Shown here piece by piece: positions 56,580 to 64,000 of a stretch of 64,000 bases of DNA; positions within the stretch are counted from its first letter, which is position 1; every line of letters begins with the position of its first letter. Made by a program: the position numbers and the translations under genes. The DNA lies in assembly GCF_003340495.1 (NCBI RefSeq), contig NZ_QASA01000001.1:1984001-2048000 (forward strand), written 5' to 3'. The stretch comes from Adhaeribacter pallidiroseus. Its GTDB lineage: Bacteria > Bacteroidota > Bacteroidia > Cytophagales > Hymenobacteraceae. The notes below the pieces were generated by a model. It did no database searches, was not told the origin of the DNA, and saw only the letters and a list, made by a program, of their open reading frames with translations.

Positions 56580-58724
56580 ATGTCTTATAACGCTATTTAT
56601 AAAACAATAACATTAACTGATGGTCGCGAGATTACCATTGAAACGGGTAGACTGGCAAAACAGGCGGATGGGGCCGTAGTTGTTAAAATGGGTAATACCA
56701 TGTTATTAGCAACTGTTGTATCTGCTAAAGAAGCTCGGGAGGGTACCGACTTTTTGCCTTTATCGGTAGATTACCAGGAGAAGTTTGCGTCTTCTGGAAA
56801 AATTCCGGGTGGCTTCTTGAAACGGGAAGCGCGCTTATCTGATTACGAAATCTTGATTAGCCGCTTGGTAGACCGGGTACTACGGCCCATGTTTCCGGAA
56901 GATTATCATGCCGATACCCAAATTTTAATTAATTTGATTTCTGCCGACACAGATATATTGCCAGATGCTTTAGCTGGTTTAGCTGCATCGGCTGCTTTGG
57001 CAGTTTCGGATATTCCGTTTAATGGTCCTATTTCAGAAGTACGGGTTGCCCGTATTGATGGACAATTTGTTATTAATCCTTTAGGTTCCGATTTACAACG
57101 TGCTGACATCGATATCATGGTGGGTGGTTCTGCGGACAGCGTAGCCATGGTAGAAGGAGAAATGAACGAAGTTTCGGAAGAAGAAATGCTCGAAGCAATC
57201 CGGGTAGCGCATGAAGCTATCAAGCTGCAATGCCAGGCTCAAGTGGAGTTGGCCCAGCAAGTAGGTAAATTGCAGAAGCGGGAGTACTCGCACGAAACCC
57301 ACGACTTAGATTTAAAAGAACGTTTACGTGCAGAATTATATGATAAAGTGTACGAGGTTGCCAAAGCCGGCAACAATGTAAAAGCCGAAAGAAGAGTTTC
57401 TTTCCGAGCAATCCTTGATGATTATATTGCTGCTCTACCCGAAGATCATGAGATTAATGTAGGTTTAATTAAAACTTATTACCACGATATTGAAAAAGAA
57501 GCCGTCCGGAATGTAGTATTGGATGAGCGTATTCGATTGGATGGACGTAAATTAGACGAGATCCGGCCTATCTGGTCTGAAATTAATTATTTACCATCAA
57601 CCCATGGTTCAGCCATTTTTACCCGCGGGGAGACGCAATCATTAACCACGGTTACTTTGGGTACCAAGCTGGACGAACAGATGATCGACAGTGCCATGTT
57701 TAGTGGTTACAACAAATTTATTCTGCATTACAACTTCCCGGCTTTCTCTACCGGTGAAGTAAAGCCTAACCGTGGCCCAGGACGAAGGGAAGTAGGTCAT
57801 GGCAACTTAGCTATGCGAGCTCTCCGGAAAGTATTGCCAGGTGAAGCGGAAAACCCTTATACTATCCGGATTGTATCGGATATTCTGGAGTCGAATGGCT
57901 CTTCTTCAATGGCCACTGTTTGTGCTGGCTCTTTAGCATTAATGGATGCCGGGGTAAAGGTAAAAGGCGGCGTTTCGGGTATTGCCATGGGCTTGATCAC
58001 AGATAAAGAAACGGGCAAATTTGCAGTTTTATCGGATATTTTGGGTGATGAAGATCATTTAGGGGACATGGACTTTAAAGTAGCAGGTACTAAAGATGGT
58101 ATTACGGCTTGCCAAATGGATATTAAAGTACAGGGTCTGTCATTTGAAGTTTTATCGCAAGCTTTAGCGCAAGCCAAAGCAGGCCGGTTGCATATTTTGG
58201 GCGAAATGGCTAAAACCATTGCTGCACCAAATGCCGATTATAAGCCACATACGCCTCGTTCCTATAATATTGTTATTGATAAAGAATTTATCGGGGCGAT
58301 TATCGGACCAGGTGGCAAAGTGGTGCAACAGATCCAAAAAGATACCGGGGCTACTATTGTTATTGAAGAGAAGAACGATAAAGGCCATGTAAACATTTTT
58401 GCCAGCAACCAAGAATCCATGGATCAAGCCGTTAGTAAGGTAAAAGCCATTGTATCGGTTCCGGAAATTGGCGAAGTGTATATAGGTAAAGTTAAGTCAA
58501 TTCAACCTTATGGTGCTTTTGTGGAATTTATGCCAGGTAAAGATGGTTTGCTGCACATTTCCGAAGTAAAGTGGGAACGCTTGGAAACCATGGACAACGT
58601 GCTGGAAATTGGTGAAGAAATTAAAGTGAAACTGGTTGATGTGGATAAGAAAACTGGTAAGTTTAAATTGTCACGAAAAGTTTTATTACCTAAGGCCGGC
58701 GAGCAGGTACAAACAAATTCTTAA
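56580..58724 (+). CDS. pnp: Polyribonucleotide nucleotidyltransferase (PNPase)
   Basis: PNPase degrades RNA 3'-5' phosphorolytically. It has two RNase PH domains (about 10-225 and 315-545) joined by a helical domain, with the catalytic segment [23 protein letters not shown] domain follows ([13 protein letters not shown], about 570-582), then an S1 domain ([20 protein letters not shown], about 625-690). I start at ATG 56580 (714 residues); a short in-frame extension from 56562 is unlikely. The first helix is [18 protein letters not shown]. Confidence 0.97.
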   Translation: MSYNAIYKTITLTDGREITIETGRLAKQADGAVVVKMGNTMLLATVVSAKEAREGTDFLPLSVDYQEKFASSGKIPGGFLKREARLSDYEILISRLVDRVLRPMFPEDYHADTQILINLISADTDILPDALAGLAASAALAVSDIPFNGPISEVRVARIDGQFVINPLGSDLQRADIDIMVGGSADSVAMVEGEMNEVSEEEMLEAIRVAHEAIKLQCQAQVELAQQVGKLQKREYSHETHDLDLKERLRAELYDKVYEVAKAGNNVKAERRVSFRAILDDYIAALPEDHEINVGLIKTYYHDIEKEAVRNVVLDERIRLDGRKLDEIRPIWSEINYLPSTHGSAIFTRGETQSLTTVTLGTKLDEQMIDSAMFSGYNKFILHYNFPAFSTGEVKPNRGPGRREVGHGNLAMRALRKVLPGEAENPYTIRIVSDILESNGSSSMATVCAGSLALMDAGVKVKGGVSGIAMGLITDKETGKFAVLSDILGDEDHLGDMDFKVAGTKDGITACQMDIKVQGLSFEVLSQALAQAKAGRLHILGEMAKTIAAPNADYKPHTPRSYNIVIDKEFIGAIIGPGGKVVQQIQKDTGATIVIEEKNDKGHVNIFASNQESMDQAVSKVKAIVSVPEIGEVYIGKVKSIQPYGAFVEFMPGKDGLLHISEVKWERLETMDNVLEIGEEIKVKLVDVDKKTGKFKLSRKVLLPKAGEQVQTNS

Positions 58725-58746
58725 CTTATCGAACTTATTCTGGTAT

Positions 58747-58780
58747 AGCGGTGGTTTCCAATCAGGGGCCACCGCTTTCT
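58747..58780 (+). terminator. Terminator after pnp
   Basis: AGCGGTGG and CCACCGCT form an 8-bp GC-rich stem around a 14-nt loop, then TTTCT. The T-run is short, so termination may be incomplete. Confidence 0.65.
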
Positions 58781-58959
58781 AATTCAACCGGACGCGCCTA
58801 GCTCCCCAAACAAAATACTTAAAAGTTGATATTTTATTGGTAAATGCGTTTAAAATTAGCTTATTAGAAGCTAATTTTAAATTAAAATATTACTACAAAA
58901 ATTTTTAAACTTTTCAGCTATCAAACTCTTAATAACATTATAATTTACGACATACTCTA

Positions 58960-59823
58960 ATGAGACAACTTAAAATAAGTAAACAAATCACTAACCGCGA
59001 AAGCCAATCGCTGGATAAATACTTACAAGAAATTGGTAAAGTTGATTTGCTTACTCCTGATGAAGAGGTTACGTTAGCTCAAAGAATTAAGGAAGGTGAC
59101 CAGTTTGCCTTAGAAAAATTAACCAAAGCTAATTTACGCTTTGTGGTATCTGTCGCGAAGCAGTACCAAAATCAAGGCCTTTCTTTAGGCGATTTAATTA
59201 ACGAAGGTAATTTAGGTTTAATTAAAGCGGCCAAGCGTTTTGATGAAACGAGGGGATTTAAATTTATTTCTTATGCGGTTTGGTGGATTCGTCAGTCTAT
59301 TTTGCAAGCCTTAGCGGAGCAATCCCGGATTGTGCGTTTGCCTTTAAACCGGGTGGGTTCTTTAAATAAAATATCTAAATCTTTCTCGGAGCTGGAGCAA
59401 AAATTTGAGCGGGAACCATCGCCGGAAGAAATAGCCGAAGTTTTAGAATTAACTACTTCCGAAGTAGTAGATACGCTTAAAATTTCGGGTCGCCATGTAT
59501 CGGTAGATGCTCCATTTGTGCAAGGGGAAGAAAACCGTTTACTGGACGTATTAGAAAACGAAGACGAAGAATCGCCGGATACTGGGTTAATGAACGATTC
59601 GTTACGCAAAGAGGTACAGCGGGCACTATCTACCTTAACTAAACGGGAAGCAGATGTAATAACCTTGTACTTTGGTTTAAACGGAGAACATTCTTTGACT
59701 TTAGAAGAAATTGGTGAAAAATTTAATTTAACCCGCGAGCGGGTTCGTCAAATAAAAGAAAAAGCTATTCGACGCTTGCGTCATACTTCCCGCAGTAAAG
59801 CTTTAAAACCTTACTTAGGTTAA
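58960..59823 (+). CDS. rpoD: Primary sigma factor, RpoD/SigA family
   Basis: This 287-residue housekeeping sigma factor is short, as in Bacteroidota. It lacks the long N-terminal region 1.1 of proteobacterial RpoD. Region 1.2 begins [20 protein letters not shown]; region 2 has [37 protein letters not shown] and RLPLN; region 4 ends with the [22 protein letters not shown]. This factor is expected to read the TTTG/TAnnTTTG promoters seen in the window. ATG start; single gene with its own terminator. Confidence 0.96.
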   Translation: MRQLKISKQITNRESQSLDKYLQEIGKVDLLTPDEEVTLAQRIKEGDQFALEKLTKANLRFVVSVAKQYQNQGLSLGDLINEGNLGLIKAAKRFDETRGFKFISYAVWWIRQSILQALAEQSRIVRLPLNRVGSLNKISKSFSELEQKFEREPSPEEIAEVLELTTSEVVDTLKISGRHVSVDAPFVQGEENRLLDVLENEDEESPDTGLMNDSLRKEVQRALSTLTKREADVITLYFGLNGEHSLTLEEIGEKFNLTRERVRQIKEKAIRRLRHTSRSKALKPYLG

Positions 59824-59842
59824 AAAATTTAAAAAATAGATT

Positions 59843-59876
59843 AAAAGCCTTAGCTAACATGTTAAGGCTTTTTTTG
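59843..59876 (+). terminator. Terminator after rpoD
   Basis: AAAAGCCTTA pairs with TAAGGCTTTT around a 10-nt loop, followed by a T-run. A copy of AAAAAATTTAAAAAA (59823-59837) lies between the stop and the hairpin. Confidence 0.82.
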
Positions 59877-59943
59877 TTTTTAATTAAATAAGCTTGGGTA
59901 AACCTAAGTTATAGGCTATTATGTTTCTCTTATTAATATTTCG

Positions 59944-59951
59944 TAGTTTTG
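59944..59951 (+). promoter_or_regulatory. TAnnTTTG -7 box of trxB
   Basis: TAGTTTTG followed by CC matches the consensus 29 bp before the ATG. A TGTTT sequence about 20 bp upstream is a weak -33 candidate. Confidence 0.5.
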
Positions 59952-59980
59952 CCCCGCATTAAAAAAACTCTCCTTTTGAG

Positions 59981-60919
59981 ATGGAAATAGAAAAAGTTAA
60001 ATTATTGATAATAGGGTCCGGACCAGCAGGTTATACGGCTGCTATTTACGCTGCCCGGGCCGGTTTAAATCCAGTTATGTACCAGGGATTGCAACCAGGT
60101 GGACAGCTCACCATAACCAATGATGTAGAAAATTATCCGGGTTACCCGCAAGGAATTAATGGTCCGCAGATGATGGAAGATTTCCGAACACAGGCTGAGC
60201 GATTTGGCACGGATATCCGGTACGGGATCGCTACTGAAGTAGATTTTTCGGGGCAGCCTCATAAAGTAGTTATAGATGATTCTAAAACCTTACTGGCTGA
60301 TGCGGTTATTTTGGCTACGGGTGCATCTGCTAAATGGCTCGGTATTGAATCAGAGGCGCGCTTAAATGGAAGTGGAGTATCGGCGTGTGCTGTTTGTGAT
60401 GGATTCTTTTATCGGGGACAGGATGTAGCCATTGTGGGTGCCGGAGATACGGCTTGCGAAGAAGCAACTTACTTAGCTAATTTATGCTCTAAGGTTTACA
60501 TGATTGTGCGTAAAAGTGAAATGCGCGCTTCATTAATCATGCAGCAACGCGTTAAGAAAACACATAATATCGAAATTATTTATAACTCTATCACTGATGA
60601 GATATTAGGTGAACACACGGTAGAAGGAGTGCGGATCAAAAACGATGTTACCGGCGAGTTGCGGGTACTGGATGTAAAAGGTTTTTTTGTAGCTATTGGT
60701 CATCAACCTAACTCGGGTATTTTTCAAAAATTTGTTAACCACGATGCAAATGGTTACTTAAAAACGATTCCGGGTACTTCCCAAACAAATATAGATGGCG
60801 TTTTTGCTTGTGGCGATGTGCAGGATTATGTTTACCGGCAGGCGGTTACGGCGGCTGGATCCGGATGTATGGCCGCATTGGATGCGGAACGGTACTTAGT
60901 TGCGAATGAATTCCACTAA
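59981..60919 (+). CDS. trxB: Thioredoxin-disulfide reductase
   Basis: This NADPH-dependent flavoenzyme reduces thioredoxin. Features are the FAD-binding GSGPAGYTAAIYAARAG (about 12-28), redox-active CAVC (about 135-138), NADPH-binding GAGDTACEEATYLA (about 154-167) and the C-terminal GVFACGDVQDYVYRQ. The 312-residue length is typical of low-Mr TrxB. ATG start; transcribed alone. Confidence 0.97.
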   Translation: MEIEKVKLLIIGSGPAGYTAAIYAARAGLNPVMYQGLQPGGQLTITNDVENYPGYPQGINGPQMMEDFRTQAERFGTDIRYGIATEVDFSGQPHKVVIDDSKTLLADAVILATGASAKWLGIESEARLNGSGVSACAVCDGFFYRGQDVAIVGAGDTACEEATYLANLCSKVYMIVRKSEMRASLIMQQRVKKTHNIEIIYNSITDEILGEHTVEGVRIKNDVTGELRVLDVKGFFVAIGHQPNSGIFQKFVNHDANGYLKTIPGTSQTNIDGVFACGDVQDYVYRQAVTAAGSGCMAALDAERYLVANEFH

Positions 60920-60927
60920 GCTCTATT

Positions 60928-60950
60928 TTGAGAAGGAATCTCAATTTTTT
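60928..60950 (+). terminator. Short terminator after trxB
   Basis: TTGAGA and TCTCAA pair around AGGAA, followed by T6. The T-run doubles as the start of a TTTTTTAAATTTTT motif (60945-60958). Confidence 0.6.
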
Positions 60951-60982
60951 AAATTTTTATGTAGCTGCTTATGAAAGATGGC

Positions 60983-61032
60983 AAGAGTAAGGCGCAGGAG
61001 GTGCTGGTTTCTATAGATTCACCTGCGCTCTT
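60983..61032. other. GC-rich imperfect hairpin downstream of trxB
   Basis: AAGAG, GCGCAGG and GGTG on the left pair with CACCTGCGCTCTT on the right, with two small bulges and a loop of about 16 nt, then ATTTTAAATTT. It stands out in an AT-rich gap (60920-61247) that holds no gene. It could be a second terminator or part of a small RNA. Confidence 0.45.
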
Positions 61033-61247
61033 ATTTTAAATTTGAGAGACTTCTAATGATGCAGCCTTTATTTTTTACCTATATATGACCATAACCGTTA
61101 ATTTATTTTTAAACTGAAATTTATTAGTAACTAGTTTTCTATGTGTGTTATAGGTTATCTTATACCATCACAATAAAAGTAGCAAAAAAGGGGTTAGATG
61201 AAGAGTAACGCATCTTTTTCAACTTTGATGCTAAATTTTAAGCACGA

Positions 61248-62297
61248 ATGTTATTAAAAAAAACGCTATTTACTTTATATATAATTACACTGCTCCTACT
61301 TCACGTAAGTAGTAGCTGGGCGCAGCAGAAAAATAGTAAACCGAAATCAAAAGACTTTTTCAAACTTAAGTCTCCCAAAATACAATACGTAAAGCCTGAT
61401 ACTACCACTTTAATTGAATACGAAGAATTTCCGGATGAGAAATCGGAAGCCAGCAAATCTATCTTTAGTCCGGCCAAAAAGCTTTCTATAGTTAGTGAAG
61501 ATACTACCAACTTAGATTTAGGCGAGCAAAGTATTGTGGAGATGTCGGAAGAAGTTTTAATTGATTCTTCCTGGATAAAGATTGCCGGTTATTATTCTAT
61601 TTGGGATACTCGAAATGTTAATCCTTACCGCATGGACGGTCGCCAGATTAAAGAAGCGGTTCCGTTGAAACTAGTTGATGAAGCGCGGAATAGAATTAGT
61701 AAGATGCCCTTAGAAACAACTCCGATAACATCGGATTTTGGTTTTCGGGGTTACCGCTGGCACTATGGTACGGACTTAGATTTAGATACCGGGGATTCGG
61801 TGTTAGCGGCGTTTGATGGAGTGGTAAGGATTGCGGCTTGGGATGGGGGCGGTTACGGAAATTACGTGGTGGTAAGGCATTACAATGGCCTTGAAACACT
61901 ATATGGCCACATGAGCAAAACCTTAACGAAAGTAGGGCAGTTTGTAAAAGCCGGTCAACTTTTAGGAAAGGGGGGGAGCACGGGGCGCAGCACCGGCCCG
62001 CATTTGCATTTTGAGGTGCGCTACCAAGGCAACCCGATTGATCCGGAGCGGTTATACGATTTTCCGGAATACCACTTATTGCAGAATGATTTTGTAATTA
62101 CCGCGGCTCTTTTTAACTATTATAATTCTGTAAAGAAATACAAAGCTCGCCGGACGGTTTACCACACGGTACGCCGGGGCGAGGTGCTGGGTAGTATTGC
62201 CCGCAAATACGGCATCTCGGTGGCACAACTTGCCCGCTTGAACCGGATTTCTGCCCGTACTACTATTCGTGCAGGTCGCAGATTACGCGTAAAATAA
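61248..62297 (+). CDS. M23 family metallopeptidase with C-terminal LysM domain
   Basis: This is a predicted peptidoglycan endopeptidase. It has a signal peptide (about 1-25, ending SSWAQ) and a low-complexity linker (about 26-95). The M23 domain has HYGTDLDLDTGDSVLAAFDG (zinc His and Asp about 175-179), YGHMSKTL and GRSTGPHLHFEVRYQG (about 247-262). A single LysM repeat follows (about 302-348, YHTVRRGEVLGSIARKYG). The zinc ligands are complete, so it should be active. The bshB1 ATG lies 8 bp after its stop. Confidence 0.9.
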   Translation: MLLKKTLFTLYIITLLLLHVSSSWAQQKNSKPKSKDFFKLKSPKIQYVKPDTTTLIEYEEFPDEKSEASKSIFSPAKKLSIVSEDTTNLDLGEQSIVEMSEEVLIDSSWIKIAGYYSIWDTRNVNPYRMDGRQIKEAVPLKLVDEARNRISKMPLETTPITSDFGFRGYRWHYGTDLDLDTGDSVLAAFDGVVRIAAWDGGGYGNYVVVRHYNGLETLYGHMSKTLTKVGQFVKAGQLLGKGGSTGRSTGPHLHFEVRYQGNPIDPERLYDFPEYHLLQNDFVITAALFNYYNSVKKYKARRTVYHTVRRGEVLGSIARKYGISVAQLARLNRISARTTIRAGRRLRVK

Positions 62298-62305
62298 TAA
62301 AACTT

Positions 62306-63024
62306 ATGAAATTAGATATTCTAGCTTTTTCCTCTCATCCTGATGATATTGAATTAGCTTGTGCCGGAACCCTTATTATTCATGTACAAGCCGGCCAAAA
62401 AGTAGGTATTATAGATTTAACGAAAGGAGAGTTAGGAACGCGTGGAACACCCGAAATTCGAGAAGCAGAGGCAAAAGCAGCTACCGCTATCATGGGTTTA
62501 GCAGTCCGGAAAAATTTGGGTTTTGCAGATGGTTTTTTTAAAAATGACCGCGAACACCAGCTGGAAGTTGTTCGGGTTTTACGACAATACCAACCCGAAA
62601 TAGTAATTGCCAACGCCATAACTGACCGTCATCCAGACCACGGCCGCGGCAGTATTCTAGTGTCCGAAGCTTGCTTTCTGGCCGGCCTAAAGCAAATAAG
62701 TACTAAAGATACAGAAGGACAGTGGCAGGCAGCCTGGCGACCAAAAGTGGTGTACCATTACATTCAAGACCGGTATATCCTTCCTGATTTTGTGGTAGAT
62801 ATTACTCCCTTTTGGGATATAAAATTACAAGCTATAAAGGCCTTTAAATCCCAATTTTTTGATCCGGAAAGTTCTGAGCCTACCACCTACATTTCGAGGC
62901 CTGATTTTTAAATTTTATTGAGGCTCGTAGTCGCGAAATGGGTCATTTAATCGGAAAAACCTATGGCGAAGGTTTTACGAAAGAACGGCATATTGGAGTG
63001 CGTAATTTGTTTGATTTAATTTAA
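62306..63024 (+). CDS. bshB1: Bacillithiol biosynthesis deacetylase BshB1, stop codon inside an A/T-run motif
   Basis: BshB1 removes acetate from GlcNAc-malate in bacillithiol synthesis, using a single zinc. The LmbE-like fold shows FSSHPDDIELACAGTL (about 9-24), DLTKGELGTRGT and NAITDRHPDHGRG (about 103-115). As read, the protein ends at 201 residues (TAA 62909-62911). The next residues expected for the family (IEARSREMGHLIG, GEGFTKERHIGVRN) continue in the -1 frame to the TAA ending at 63024, giving 239 residues, the normal length. The break is at GAT TTT TAA, in a T5 run (62905-62909) that belongs to a TTTTTAAATTTT motif. One missing T, or a -1 slip before the stop, explains it. Confidence 0.88.
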
Positions 63025-63104
63025 GACTTGCGGATGTAATGAAGTACTTCCTGCATTTAAGTACTTTCAACAATTAAATATTTACAGGTTTAATTGCTTG
63101 CTAT

Positions 63105-64000
63105 TTACAAGAGACGGTTTTTTTTCCAGTTAGAGGTAGTAACAGGCATTTGGTATTCCGGGGGCGCCGTTTTAAGTTTGGTGGTTTCGTAAAGCCAAGC
63201 TCCTAAAACCGCTGCTATTGTACTGGAAACTTCATCCGCCGGTAGTTGTATCTGTTCCGGCTGGTAATATTTTTCAATAAATTTAGTATCAAAGTCACCG
63301 GCAATAAAGGCAGGATGTTGTAATACAAATTTGCCAAAAGCTAAAGTGTTTTCAACACCCGTAATTTGGTACTCCTCAATTGCCCGAATCATTTTAGAGA
63401 TAGCTTCTGGTCGGTCAGCCCCAAAGGTTATCAGTTTGGCGATCATGGGATCGTAATAAATAGGAATATCCTGGCCTTGCTCAAAGCCATCATCTACCCG
63501 CACGCCTAAACCTTGTGGTCGTTTGTAAGTACTTAAAGTACCAATATCCGGTAAAAAGTTATTTTGCGGATCTTCGGCGTAAACTCGTAATTCTAATGCA
63601 TGGCCGTAAATTTTTAAATTTTCTTGGATAAAGGTTAATGGTTGTCCTTCGGCTATTTTAATTTGTTCTTTCACTAAGTCCAAACCGGTAATTTGTTCGG
63701 TTACCGGATGCTCTACTTGCAACCGGGTATTCATTTCCAAAAAGTAAAAGTTTTTATTCTCATCCAGCAGAAATTCTACGGTGCCGGCCCCAATGTAATG
63801 ACAGGCCTTTGCTACATCTACCGCAGATTGTCCCATTTGGGCTCGTAACTCGGGGGTTAGAATACTGGAGGGTGCTTCTTCAATTACTTTTTGGTGACGG
63901 CGTTGAATAGAACATTCCCGTTCAAACAAATGCACGATATTGCCGTGCACATCGCCTAATACCTGAATTTCAATATGGCGGGGAGACGCTATGTACTTCT
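63105..64000 (-). CDS. Biotin carboxylase subunit of an acyl-CoA carboxylase, 5' end outside the window
   Basis: This is a second biotin carboxylase, of the type found in propionyl-/methylcrotonyl-CoA carboxylases. Motifs are [48 protein letters not shown]-like [14 protein letters not shown] and [14 protein letters not shown]. The frame continues past the right edge. The C-terminus ([12 protein letters not shown]) ends without a biotin-carrier domain, and no carrier gene follows on this side, as bshB1 converges on it. A stretch of eight A (minus strand) occurs just before the stop. Its partner subunits must be upstream or elsewhere. Confidence 0.9.
   Translation of the reverse strand, partial: KYIASPRHIEIQVLGDVHGNIVHLFERECSIQRRHQKVIEEAPSSILTPELRAQMGQSAVDVAKACHYIGAGTVEFLLDENKNFYFLEMNTRLQVEHPVTEQITGLDLVKEQIKIAEGQPLTFIQENLKIYGHALELRVYAEDPQNNFLPDIGTLSTYKRPQGLGVRVDDGFEQGQDIPIYYDPMIAKLITFGADRPEAISKMIRAIEEYQITGVENTLAFGKFVLQHPAFIAGDFDTKFIEKYYQPEQIQLPADEVSSTIAAVLGAWLYETTKLKTAPPEYQMPVTTSNWKKNRLL

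Noticed and set aside
1-64000. CRISPR array, prophage, rRNA operon or toxin-antitoxin pair
   Set aside because: I saw no regularly spaced repeats, phage structural genes, rRNA sequence or small overlapping toxin/antitoxin frames.

Overview
This window comes from a member of the phylum Bacteroidota. It is most likely order Cytophagales, and the family Hymenobacteraceae (Adhaeribacter-like) is my best guess. The evidence is a secreted protein with a type IX secretion C-terminal sorting domain, a DUF5686 outer-membrane-type protein, a 287-residue primary sigma factor of the Bacteroidota type, bacillithiol genes, promoters of the TTTG / TAnnTTTG type, no Shine-Dalgarno sequences, and many TTG or GTG starts. 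Nearly all of the DNA is core chromosome. I see no prophage, CRISPR array or rRNA operon.

Layout. 1-8.0 kb: the 5' part of ftsX (reading frame broken twice), tamB divergent from tsaD with only 6 bp between them, a bacillithiol transferase (bstA) and a DUF3109 Cys-cluster protein. 8.2-14.8 kb: a leftward lipid/ribosome operon, pdxA - DUF177 - rpmF - plsX - fabH - efp - accB - accC. 15-18.8 kb: leucyl aminopeptidase flanked by a short repeat, then rsmA and mgtE. 18.8-19.7 kb: one complete IS5-like element with 25-bp inverted repeats, inserted in the last codon of mgtE. 19.8-26 kb: an orphan membrane protein, a SerA-like dehydrogenase, greA behind a leader terminator, a HIT protein, a TIM-barrel sugar isomerase, ruvC, DUF4202 and an MBL hydrolase. 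26-35.7 kb: a malectin/T9SS-secreted protein, a lipid kinase, a phosphoesterase, a LON-domain protein, mtgA (frame broken), an App1 phosphatase, an M48 lipoprotein and a small membrane protein. 35.7-40.5 kb: topoisomerase IB, a DnaQ-GIY-YIG fusion nuclease, a DUF2383 protein and an AI-2E permease. 40.8-50.4 kb: parE-parC, TPR proteins and DUF5686. 50.4-64 kb: thrS-infC-rpmI-rplT, a CAU tRNA, a START-like protein, LptF/G, rpsO, pnp, rpoD, trxB, an M23/LysM peptidase, bshB1 (stop inside an A/T-run motif) and a second biotin carboxylase running off the right edge.

How the genes work together. The 8-14 kb operon couples ribosome parts (L32, EF-P) to fatty-acid and phospholipid start-up (PlsX, FabH, AccB, AccC). 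Envelope functions recur throughout: FtsX, TamB, MtgA, M23, LptF/G, DUF5686 and the T9SS cargo. thrS-infC-rpmI-rplT, rpsO and pnp form a translation/RNA block. bstA and bshB1 tie the window to bacillithiol.

Most notable signals. (1) Five places in four genes (ftsX twice, mtgA, the IS transposase, bshB1) need a -1 shift, or one extra base, inside a mononucleotide run; three are in-frame slippery heptamers. (2) An A/T motif, TTTTTTAAATTTT or its complement, occurs more than twenty times, and two of the broken frames lie in it. (3) The IS end supplies the last five residues and stop codon of MgtE. (4) infC seems to start at AUU. (5) A strong terminator lies in the greA leader.
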